Positions 42,808-51,300 of a stretch of DNA of 64,000 nt are shown here, piece after piece. Source of the DNA: Pseudomonas gingeri. Its GTDB lineage: Bacteria > Pseudomonadota > Gammaproteobacteria > Pseudomonadales > Pseudomonadaceae. The DNA lies in assembly GCF_013385635.1 (NCBI RefSeq), contig NZ_JACAPR010000025.1, positions 1 to 64,000 of the forward strand, written 5' to 3'. A model generated the notes under the pieces. The model had not been told where the DNA came from. It saw only the letters and a program-made list of their open reading frames with translations, and made no database searches. The translations under genes and the position numbers were made by a program. Position 1 is the first letter of the stretch, and every line of letters starts with the position of its first letter.

Positions 42808-43778
42808 ACCCGGCTGGCCACCGCGCTCAGTTGCGAGCGCAGCCAGCGCTGGGCCGGGTCTGCATCATTGTGGCTGTGCCAGATCAGTTCCAGCGACCTC
42901 GACACGCAGTGATAGGGCAACTCCTGGGTCACCAGGCCCAGGGTCCGGCTGAACACGGCGGCGAGGGGGCGTGGGACGATCGCCATCAGGTCACTGTCTT
43001 CCAGCAGCATCGGAATGGCCATGAAATGCGGGATCAGCACCTGCCGGCGCGGCTGCAACCCCAGGGTTTCCAGGGCGTTTTCGAGGGCCGCGCGGTCGTA
43101 GCCGTCGGTTTGCCGGGACAGGCCGCGCTCCAGGATATAGCTCGGTGGCGCACCATCGGCGGCGGTGCCCAGCGACATGACCACCAGCGAATAGGCCGCC
43201 ATGTCCTGCAGGGTCACGCAGCGCTGTGCGGTCGGGTGGTGTTTGCCGGTCACCAGCACTTCTTCCTGCTGCCACAGGGTATGCGAACGCAAGCGTTCCG
43301 GGCGGTCCTGGAACATGCCGAGGGCGACATCGATGCGCCCCAGGTCGATCTGTTCGGCCAGGTCCAGGCGGGTCGACGGCGTGATGACCAGGTTGACGCC
43401 CGGGGCCTCGGCAGCCAGCAGGCGGTTGAACGGCGGCAGCAGCACTGTCGACGAGTAGTCGCTGGCGGCGATGACGAACGAGCGCCGCGCCGAAGCCGGG
43501 TCGAAGGCCGTTGTCGCCCGGCTCAGCACGGCGTTGATGTTCAGCAGCGCCTCGCGCACCGCACCGCTGATCTCGAAGGCGTAGTGAGTCGGCGTCATGC
43601 CCTTGCCGGTGCGCACGAAGATCTCCTTGCCGACGCTGTCGCGCAGGCGTGACAGCGCATGGCTGACCGCCGACTGGCTCAGGTGCAGGCGCTGGCTGGC
43701 GCGCAGGACACTGCGTTCCTCCATCACGGCATCGAAGACCCGCAGCAGGTTGAGGTCGAGACGGTCGAAAGCAATCAT
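42783..43778 (-). CDS. LysR-family transcriptional regulator
   Basis: A 331-residue LysR regulator close to the NodD/SyrM-like subgroup: RLDLNLLRVFDAVMEERSVL with the recognition helix HLSQSAVSHALSRLRDSVGK. The effector domain follows from residue about 95 (RRSFVIAASDYSSTVLLPP). The start ATG 43778 has GGAG upstream. It is divergent from the UbiC-like gene (226-bp spacing) and convergent with the DHA2 exporter, so it may control either or both. Confidence 0.9.
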   Translation of the reverse strand: MIAFDRLDLNLLRVFDAVMEERSVLRASQRLHLSQSAVSHALSRLRDSVGKEIFVRTGKGMTPTHYAFEISGAVREALLNINAVLSRATTAFDPASARRSFVIAASDYSSTVLLPPFNRLLAAEAPGVNLVITPSTRLDLAEQIDLGRIDVALGMFQDRPERLRSHTLWQQEEVLVTGKHHPTAQRCVTLQDMAAYSLVVMSLGTAADGAPPSYILERGLSRQTDGYDRAALENALETLGLQPRRQVLIPHFMAIPMLLEDSDLMAIVPRPLAAVFSRTLGLVTQELPYHCVSRSLELIWHSHNDADPAQRWLRSQLSAVASRVQEAASAA

Positions 43779-44004
43779 TCACGGGGCTCCGGTGGCGATG
43801 GCGAATTCTGTGCCGAGCTGGCGCCGTGGGCAATCGGTGATGCAGGTTCCGTTGCTGATGATTGTTGTGCAGATTCGGCGAACGTTGAGAAGTGAATCCT
43901 GTGCACTTCGACAGTGCAGGAATGTCCCTTCAGTCGCCCACGTCCCTATGTGACCCTATTGCCCATGCCGCACGATCGGTTTCGAGAAAAGGTGGAAAAG
44001 TGCA

Positions 44005-44598
44005 ATGTTCGACAACGTCAGGAATCATCGAACCCTGTGTGCCGATCCGCATGTGCAATGGCAACTGGCCGGGCAACCGGGCGCCGGACTCGAGGCATCG
44101 GTTGCCGATTACCTGCTGGATCCGGGGTCATTGACCCAGCGTCTGGTCGAGATTTCCGGTGGTCGCTTCGCTATCACCCCGCTGTATGAGCGCGAAGACG
44201 TTTTGCTGGACAGCGAATGCACGGCGCTGCAATTACCCGCCGGCAGCCGTGGCTGGATTCGCGAGATCTATCTCACCGGCCAGGGCGTGCCCTGGGTTTT
44301 CGCCCGCACGGTTATCCCGGCTGCGGTGCAGCAGATGACCGGCCAGGACTTGCGGACCCTGGGCGATCAGCCGATCGGACCTCTGCTGTTCGGTGACCTC
44401 GACTTCCGGCGTGGGCCGATAGAGTTCTGCCGTTACGAGGACTCGGCCCGCAACGGTCAGTTGACGGCATCCCCGCTGTGGGCGCGACGCTCACGCTTCG
44501 AACGGGGCGACCTGGGCATTCTGGTATCGGAAGTGTTTCTGCCGACGTTCTGGGCGAAGGTGGATGAACCGGCACTCCTGGAAAAGCGCAGGGCCTGA
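44005..44598 (+). CDS. UbiC-like chorismate--pyruvate lyase
   Basis: A 197-residue protein of the chorismate lyase fold. Matches: WQLAGQPGAGLEASVADYLLDPGSLTQRL, the substrate-binding segment ALQLPAGSRGWIREIYLTGQ with VPWVFARTVIP, the glycine motif TLGDQPIGPLLFGD and the late ARRSRFERG. Such enzymes cleave chorismate to 4-hydroxybenzoate and pyruvate. The housekeeping ubiC normally sits beside ubiA, so this is likely an extra copy or a relative with another role. The start ATG 44005 has GGTGGA about 9 bases upstream. It sits between a LysR gene and the mag operon. Confidence 0.82.
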   Translation: MFDNVRNHRTLCADPHVQWQLAGQPGAGLEASVADYLLDPGSLTQRLVEISGGRFAITPLYEREDVLLDSECTALQLPAGSRGWIREIYLTGQGVPWVFARTVIPAAVQQMTGQDLRTLGDQPIGPLLFGDLDFRRGPIEFCRYEDSARNGQLTASPLWARRSRFERGDLGILVSEVFLPTFWAKVDEPALLEKRRA

Positions 44599-44851
44599 AA
44601 GGATGGGGAACAGGGGCGTCGACAACCCACGGGTGCGGCTCAGACCCTACTGCGGGTCGCCAGCCAATACCCCGAAGCCCTGCGTGATCTGCAGCCGGTG
44701 TGACGCTGCCGAATAGTGGCCTTTGGCCTTGTTTTTCGCGGCTTTCACGGGATTGAGTGTGCACGACCTCTCATTTGCCGATCCGCCCGGCAAATAGCGC
44801 TTTTGCGCCATTGTGCAAGCAGATGTGAATCGCTAACCTCTGCGACTTCCC

Positions 44852-44870
44852 GACCTGTCCTCGACAGGTC
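44852..44870 (+). terminator. Hairpin, possible terminator before mag operon
   Basis: GACCTGTC (44852-44859), CTC loop, GACAGGTC (44863-44870), followed by CTTTCTGATTT. It is a strong stem with an imperfect T-tract. It could end upstream transcription or form part of the mag mRNA leader. Confidence 0.45.
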
Positions 44871-44909
44871 CTTTCTGATTTCAGTGTTTCAGTGGTGCGC
44901 CGTGGATGG

Positions 44910-44945
44910 ATCGGGCGCAGGGTTTCGTGATGTCTGGCAAGGAGG
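44910..44945 (+). promoter_or_regulatory. Possible RsmA/CsrA sites in the mag leader
   Basis: CAAGGAGG (44938-44945) overlaps the magA ribosome site and matches the CANGGANG consensus; CGTGGATGG lies about 25 bases upstream. RsmA-type repressors bind pairs of such GGA motifs. In P. aeruginosa the mag operon is, as I recall, under RetS/Gac/Rsm control, which fits. Confidence 0.4.
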
Positions 44946-44950
44946 CATAG

Positions 44951-45739
44951 ATGCGCCGGTTTTTCCCCATCCTGATCGCCCTCTGGGCCGCGAGTGCCTG
45001 GGCCGAGCCCTCGGCCGAGTTGCAGGAGCCGACAGGCGGCTGGCGCTATTCCGGTTTGCTCGATCGCAGCGATGCGCCGCAGGTCGCCTACCCGACGCCG
45101 CCCATCGACCGCGGTATCCAGCGCAGTCGCACGCCGATCGAGGGCAAGGTCAATCCGCCGTCCGGCCCGCGCCAACCTCATACCTTGTCGGTCAACGGCA
45201 ACCCACTGAATCTCTACACCGATGACAACGGCCGCTTCGTGCGGCCCTATGCCTTCGGTGCCGGCTCCAACAGCGTCGAAGTGCGCAGCTCCGCCGGCAA
45301 ATCCCTCAAGCGCGTGCAGTTCTACGAAGCCAACCGCTCGGTCACTCCGGCGCGTATCCGCGTGGTGCTCGGCTGGGACGACCCCAAGGCCGAACTGGAC
45401 ATGCACATCATCACCCCGGATGGCCAGCACGCCTTCTTCGGCCATCCCGGCCTGACCAATGGCGGCGGCCTCGACCCGGATGGCGTCGACGGCCCGGGCC
45501 CGGAAATGTTCACCATGACCGCGCCGCTGCACGGCACCTACCTGATTTACGTCAACTATTGGGGCAACTTCGGCGCCGAAGGCTATAACTTCGATGAAGG
45601 CAAAAACCAGAACGAAGTGATCACTTCGCAGATCAACCTGATCCTCGATGAAAACACCGTCAACGAGAAACGCGAGACGTTTATCGTGCCGATGCGCGCC
45701 ATCGGCGATCTGATGCTGGTCAAGACCTTCAACTACTGA
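44951..45739 (+). CDS. magA: MagA-like DUF2135 secreted protein
   Basis: A 262-residue exported protein. The signal peptide is MRRFFPILIALWAASAWA. The C-terminal DUF2135 domain has RIRVVLGWDDPKAELDMHII followed by TPDGQHAFFG, and the family end NEKRETFIVPMRAIGDL. It is paralogous to the last gene of the operon (54560): both share the GRF/NF-x-RPY and NSVEVRS segments. It opens a six-gene operon in the E. coli yfaS-region/P. aeruginosa mag style. The start ATG 44951 follows AGGAGG. Exact role unknown; P. aeruginosa MagA is reported to associate with MagD. Confidence 0.85.
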   Translation: MRRFFPILIALWAASAWAEPSAELQEPTGGWRYSGLLDRSDAPQVAYPTPPIDRGIQRSRTPIEGKVNPPSGPRQPHTLSVNGNPLNLYTDDNGRFVRPYAFGAGSNSVEVRSSAGKSLKRVQFYEANRSVTPARIRVVLGWDDPKAELDMHIITPDGQHAFFGHPGLTNGGGLDPDGVDGPGPEMFTMTAPLHGTYLIYVNYWGNFGAEGYNFDEGKNQNEVITSQINLILDENTVNEKRETFIVPMRAIGDLMLVKTFNY

Positions 45740-45776
45740 ATACTTTCAATTACTGGGCATCCCGCTCCACGGATGA

Positions 45777-47516
45777 ATGGGCTTTGTGAACATGAGCGAT
45801 AACACTGCTTCCCCGGACGCCGGCACACCCGCCGCGGCCAAACCCGCCGGCTCGCGCCGCTGGCTGGGTCTCGTACTCGGGCTGTGCGTGGTGGGTGTGG
45901 TCGGTGGCGGGTTGGGCTGGTTTCTCCACCACAAGCCCAAGGCTCCGGCGCCGGAGCTGGCCCTGGAAAAGCTCGGTCTGAGCCGGCCGGACGCCCTGCT
46001 GGAAACCGCGTCCCTCAGTCAGTTGCCCAAGGACCTGCTCAGCGTGCCGTTCCTGCGCGAAACCCTGACCGAGGATTTCGTCTTCTACTACGAAACCCAT
46101 GGCGACCGCCTGGGGTTGATCGGCAGCCTGCGCCGGATCATCTACGAGCATGACCTGAAACTGCAGGACACGCTGATCGAGCAACTGTTCGACCAGCCGG
46201 CGGACGTGGCGCTGTGGCGCGGCAAGGACGGCCGACTCAAGGACTTCCTGCTGGTGCTGGATCGCGGTGGCCTGGCCAAGGTGCTGGAGCCGCTGGCCCA
46301 GGTCGCGCTGGACGATACCCAACTGAGCAAGGTCGGCGAACTGAAGGTGGCCGGCGACAATGTCTCGCTGTACCGCCTGGCCTACAACGCCAGCAAATCG
46401 CTGCTGTTCGCCTCCCGTGGCGACAAGATGGTGGTGCTGTCCAACCCGGACAAACTCTACGACCACACCGACGATGCGGTGGCCGAGCAGGGTGAAGTCT
46501 CGCTCCAGGCCATGGCCGCGCTGCTCAATGGCGACAAGTTGTTCCCCGAGGCCTTTGGTCTCAAGCCACGGGAAGCCACGGTGAAACAGCGCATCTCGGT
46601 CGGTGCCAGTGTCCTCGCCATGGGCTACCAGCGCTTTATCCCGAACTTCGTCGGCCTGCGCCTGGACATGGACGACAAGGGCTGGCACAGCTTCCTGGCC
46701 ATGGACGAGCTGGACAACCAGCCGGATTTCGACTTCAAGCCGATCTGGCAAGCCATGCCGGTGGGCGCCAGCGCCTGTGTCGCCTTGCCGGTGGCGGCCG
46801 AGCAACAGAAGCCGTTGCTGGTCAAGCTCGGTGCCGACGAGGCCACCGCGCAGAAGCTTACCGAACACATGAACGGTGCCGCCGGCCTGTGCTGGTACGC
46901 CGACTCGCGTCTCTACACGCCGTTGCTGGTGGCGAGCCTCGACAACAAGGCCGGGGACGCTCTCGACGCTGACCTGGGCAAGCTGTTCGGCTCCATGGTC
47001 GGTTCCAACGAAAGCAATGTCGAAGGCGGCCTGTTCCCCATCGACGAGCAGAAGAAAGACAGCGTCCACCAATGGAAGCGCCAGGTCAGCTCGACCTTCG
47101 GCCAGTACGCGGCCAAGGAAGCGCCGCAACCGGATGCGATCACCGGCAAGGGCTTCTTCCGCGTCAGCCTGGCCCGCCATGGTTCGACGCTGCTGTTCTC
47201 CCTGGACGACAAACTGGTGGACAAGGCCCTCGGCACCCTCGACAAGCACTTCCCGCCGTTGGCCGATGTGCTGCCCAAGGATGTGCTGATGCCGATCTAC
47301 TTCGGCCCGGACTCCCTGGCGCAACTGATGAAGCAGGAAACCCTCGACAGCCTGCCCCAGGACATGGAACCGGTATTCCGCAACGCCGCGCAGACCCACC
47401 TGCTGCCCAAGCTGCAGAAGCTCGCCGGCTACGGCAAGTACGCCCTGACGCTGCCCGAAGGCAGTGAGCCGGACGGCCACTGGCAGTGGTTGCCGTTGCA
47501 ATGGCGGGCAATGTGA
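45777..47516 (+). CDS. magB: MagB-like DUF2138 membrane-anchored protein
   Basis: A 579-residue protein. A single N-terminal membrane helix (WLGLVLGLCVVGVVGGGLGW) follows a short cytosolic Pro/Ala-rich tail, and the bulk is periplasmic. It matches the DUF2138 (YfaA) family: LSRPDALLETASLSQLPKDL, YETHGDRLGLIGSLRRIIYEH, and the C-terminal PIYFGPDSLAQLM. The start is uncertain: ATG 45777 or ATG 45792 (MSDNTASPD). It is the second gene of the operon, 37 bp after magA. Membrane anchoring of the alpha-2-macroglobulin complex is inferred from P. aeruginosa MagB. Confidence 0.82.
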   Translation: MGFVNMSDNTASPDAGTPAAAKPAGSRRWLGLVLGLCVVGVVGGGLGWFLHHKPKAPAPELALEKLGLSRPDALLETASLSQLPKDLLSVPFLRETLTEDFVFYYETHGDRLGLIGSLRRIIYEHDLKLQDTLIEQLFDQPADVALWRGKDGRLKDFLLVLDRGGLAKVLEPLAQVALDDTQLSKVGELKVAGDNVSLYRLAYNASKSLLFASRGDKMVVLSNPDKLYDHTDDAVAEQGEVSLQAMAALLNGDKLFPEAFGLKPREATVKQRISVGASVLAMGYQRFIPNFVGLRLDMDDKGWHSFLAMDELDNQPDFDFKPIWQAMPVGASACVALPVAAEQQKPLLVKLGADEATAQKLTEHMNGAAGLCWYADSRLYTPLLVASLDNKAGDALDADLGKLFGSMVGSNESNVEGGLFPIDEQKKDSVHQWKRQVSSTFGQYAAKEAPQPDAITGKGFFRVSLARHGSTLLFSLDDKLVDKALGTLDKHFPPLADVLPKDVLMPIYFGPDSLAQLMKQETLDSLPQDMEPVFRNAAQTHLLPKLQKLAGYGKYALTLPEGSEPDGHWQWLPLQWRAM

Positions 47517-47568
47517 CGCCTATGCTCGGAATTGGCACAGCGCTATCGGGATGGCAACGCAGCACTAC

Positions 47569-47701
47569 TGTGGCGAGTGGGCTTGCCCACGCTCGACTGC
47601 GCAGCAGTCGCAAAACCGGCCAACTCATTGCGCCAGACAAACCTCGCTTGCAGGTTTCAGGGCGGCTTCGCAGCCCAGCGTGGGCAAGCCCACTCGCCAC
47701 A
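47569..47701. repeat. REP pair inserted in the mag operon
   Basis: Perfect 25-bp inverted arms at 47569-47593 and 47677-47701 (TGTGGCGAGTGGGCTTGCCC and its complement). The right arm ends one base before the magC start codon (47702). No Shine-Dalgarno remains between repeat and ATG. This repeat belongs to a different REP subfamily from the GGAGCCGGC type elsewhere in the window. Confidence 0.9.
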
Positions 47702-48343
47702 ATGGGTGGGCGTGCTCGCAAATATCTGGGGGTGCTGGCGTTGCTGTTCAGCGCGCCTGCGTTCGCCCTTGAAACATCGTCCCTGAACGTCGAGCAGTCC
47801 CAGGTGTTCCGCGCCTGGTTCGTGCGCATCGCCCAGGAGCAACTGACCCAGGGCCCGAGCCCGCGCTGGTACCAGCAGGACTGCGCGGGTCTGGTGCGCT
47901 TCGCCGCCAATGAAGCGCTGAAAGTCCACGACGACAAGTGGCTGCGGGCCAATGGCCTGTCCAACCGCTACCTGCCGCCGGAGTTGGCGCTGGATGCAGG
48001 ACAACGCAGCCTCGCCCAGCAATGGCAGCAGGGCGGCGGCAAGGTCGGGCCCTACGTCAATGCGATCAAGCTGATCCAGTTCAACAGCCAGTTGGTCAGC
48101 CGCGACCTCAACCAGGCGCGGCCCGGCGACCTGTTGTTCTTCGACCAGGGCGACGACCAGCACCTGATGATCTGGATGGGCCGCAACATCGCCTATCACA
48201 CCGGCACCACCACCCCTACCGACAACGGCATGCGCTCCGCCAGCGTGCAGCAACTCATGACATGGAAGGACACCCGATGGATACCCGATGCAACGAACCC
48301 CAACTTCATCGGCGTCTATCGGCTGAACTTCCTCTCTCGATGA
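47702..48343 (+). CDS. magC: MagC-like DUF1175 secreted protein
   Basis: A 213-residue exported protein of the DUF1175 (YfaT) family. The signal region is MGGRARKYLGVLALLFSAPAFA. The domain has WFVRIAQEQLTQGPSPRWYQ then QDCAGLVRFAANEALKVHD, and RPGDLLFFDQGDDQHLMIWMG. The DCAGLVRFA and HLMIWMG segments look like the Cys and His of an NlpC/P60-type cysteine peptidase fold, so a cell-wall amidase-like activity is possible. The start codon directly abuts a REP arm. Its stop overlaps magD (ATGA). Confidence 0.83.
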   Translation: MGGRARKYLGVLALLFSAPAFALETSSLNVEQSQVFRAWFVRIAQEQLTQGPSPRWYQQDCAGLVRFAANEALKVHDDKWLRANGLSNRYLPPELALDAGQRSLAQQWQQGGGKVGPYVNAIKLIQFNSQLVSRDLNQARPGDLLFFDQGDDQHLMIWMGRNIAYHTGTTTPTDNGMRSASVQQLMTWKDTRWIPDATNPNFIGVYRLNFLSR

Positions 48344-51300
48344 ACGGGTCTCGAATGATGCGTCTGTTATCCCGAATGGTTTTTGCCCTGGCCGTGCTGC
48401 TGCCGGTGGCCGCCGGTGCCGCCGACGACTCGGTGCCGCCGAGCAATTACACGCCGGTTGCCGGGGAGAGTTTCTTCCTGCTGGCCGACACCAGCTTTGC
48501 CAGCGACGAACAGGCGATGGTCCGCCTGGAAGCGCCGGGTCGCGACTACCGGCGCTTCCGCATGGAGCCCTATGGCGGCGCGGACATCCGTGTGTACCGC
48601 ATCGACCAGCCGCTGGAATTCCTCAAGCGCCAGAAGAACCTGCACCGAGTGGTCAGCGACGCCCAGTTCAAGGGCGAAGGACTGTCCAACACCCTGGCCT
48701 ACCTGTGGGACAACTGGTACGCCAAGTCCCGCCGGGTGATGCAGCGTGCGTTCTCCTACGAGTCGCGCAAGCAGGTTACCGAGGAAGTGCCGGAACTGAA
48801 GATGGGCGACACCCTTGGCGCACCGACGCCTTACGACGCGCATCCGCAATACGCGCCGCTGCCGGGCCTGCCGCTGGTCAGCCAGTTCCGCTACCCGCTG
48901 TGGGAAGCCAAGCCGATCCAGCCGCCGAAGGGCGTCGACCTGGCGGGTTCGTCGAGCCAGTTCATCAGCGTTTCGCCGGGCAACGTCTATGTGCCGCTGG
49001 GCAAGCTGAAACCAGGCCTGTACCTGGTGGAAGCGCTGATCGGCAAATACCGCGCGACCACCGTGGTGTTCGTCTCCAACACCGTCGCGGTGAGCAAGAT
49101 CACCGGCGACGAACTGCTGGTCTGGGCCGCGCGCAAGCATGAAGGCAGCTCGGTGCCCAAGGTCAAGGTGCTGTGGACCGACGGCCTCGGCGTGATGAGC
49201 AGCGGCGAGACCGATGCCGATGGCCTGCTGCGGCTCAAGCACGTCAGCCCGGAACGCTCGTTCATGATCGGTGAAGACGAGGAGGGCGGGGTCTTCGTCT
49301 CCGAAAACTTCTACTACGACAGCGAAATCTACGACACCAAGCTCTACGCCTTCACCGACCGGCCGCTGTACCGGCCGGGTGATTGGGTGTCGCTGAAGAT
49401 CGTCGGCCGCGAATTCAAGAACGCCCGTGACTCGGTCAACCCGACCACCGCACCGGTGCGTGTCACCGTGCTCGATGCCACCGGCACCGCCTTGCAGTCT
49501 CTGGACCTGAACCTGGACGCCAAGTCCGGTACCCAGGGCCGCTTCCAACTGCCGGACAATGCCGTGGCCGGCGGCTACGAGCTGCGCTTCAGCTACCGCG
49601 ACCAGACCTACAGCAGCGCCTTCCGCGTTGCCGAATACATCAAGCCGCACTTCGAAGTCTCCATGGACCTGGCCAAGCAAGACTTCCGTACCGGCGAGGC
49701 GATCAAGGGCAAGTTGCTGCTGCTCTATCCGGACGGCAAGCCGGTGGCCGACGCCCGCGTACAACTGAGCCTGCGGGCCCAGCAACTGTCCATGGTCGAC
49801 AACGAGCTGCAATACCTCGGGCAATTCCCGGTGGAACTGACCAGCGCCGAACTGACCACCGATGACAAGGGCGTTGCCGTCCTCGACCTGCCGGCGGCGG
49901 AGAAACCGAGCCGCTACATGCTCACGGTATTCGCCAGTGATGGCGCCGCGTATCGGGTCAAGACCACCAAGGAAATCCTCATCGAGCGCGGCGCGGCGCG
50001 TTATCGCCTGTCGGCGCCGCAGCGCTTCAGCGCCACCGGCGAGAAGGTCCAGTTCGGCTATGCCAGCGAAGCCAGCGCCGAGGCGGCCGCGCGCCAACCG
50101 GCGAGTTACAGCTGGGTGCGCCTGGAAGACCAGTCCACCGGCGGCGGCAAGCTCGCGGCGGTGGATAAGGGCTTCAGCGTCACCTTCGATCGTCCGGGCA
50201 CCTACAACCTGTCGATCAAGGACGACCACGAGCGCATCCTCGGTGCCACCGGCCACTCGGTGACCGGCGATGGCGTCAAGGCCGTACCGGGCACCGTCGA
50301 AATCCTCCTCGACAAACCCGAGTATCAGGCCGGTGACGAAGCCCTGGCGTTGATCACCTTCCCGGAACCGGTCAGCGATGCACTGCTGTCCCTGGAGCGG
50401 GACAAGGTCGAGGCCACCGCGTTGCTGTCCAAGGGCGCCGACTGGTTGCGCCTGGAAAAGCTCAGCGACACCCAATACCGCGTGCGCATCCCGGTGAAGG
50501 ACAACTTCGCCCCCAACCTGACCTTCTCCGTGCTCTACACCAAGGGCGGCGAATACAGCTTCCAGAACGCCGGGATCAAGGTCGCCGCGCCGCAGATCGA
50601 CATCGCCGTCGCCACCGACAAGGACAGCTACCAGCCGGGCGACACCGTCTCCGTGGACCTGACCACGCAGTTCGCCGGCAAGCCGATTCCGGCGCACCTG
50701 ACCGTCAGCGTGGTGGATGAAATGATCTACGCGCTGCAACCGGAAGTGGCGCCGAGCATCGACCAGTTCTTCTATCATCCGCGGCGCAACAACGTACGCA
50801 CCAGCGCCAGCCTGTCGTTCATCAGCTACGACGTCGCCCTGCCGGGCAGCCCCGGCGCACCGGGCAAGGCCAATCGCAGCGAGCGCGGCGTGAAAGTGCT
50901 GGAGCGGCCACGGCGTGAAGACGTCGACACCGCCGCCTGGCAGCCGGAGCTGGTCACCGATGCCAACGGCAAGGTGCGTTTCACCTTCCGCATGCCCGAT
51001 TCCCTGACCCGCTGGCGCATCACCGTGCGCGCCATGGCCGATGCCGGGCAGGTCGGGCAGAAGAACCAGTTCATCCGCTCCGACAAGCCGCTGTACCTGA
51101 AATGGAGCGGACCGACCCACTTGCGCAACGGCGACAAACCGACCTTCGGCGTGTTCGCCTTCAGCCAGGCCGACAAGCCGGTCAAGGCCGAACTGCTGAT
51201 CCGCCTGGCCGGCCAGGAACAGCGCCTGCCGCTGTCGCTGAACAAAGGCATCAACTACATTCCGTTGCCGAGCAGTGCCTTGAGCAGCGGCGAGTGGAGC

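Larger units (their letters stand above)
44599..44950. other. Intergenic region upstream of the mag operon
   Basis: A 352-bp gap. Its contents are a short GGCC-TTT-GGCC stem with a following T-run near 44720-44737, a perfect 8-bp hairpin at 44852-44870, and the mag leader with two GGA motifs. No ORF of note was seen. The mag promoter must lie here, but no clear -35/-10 pair stands out. Confidence 0.6.

Noticed and set aside
47486..47701. Extended N-terminus of magC starting at 47486
   Set aside because: The extension would translate the REP pair and precede a good signal peptide; the start at 47702 fits better.
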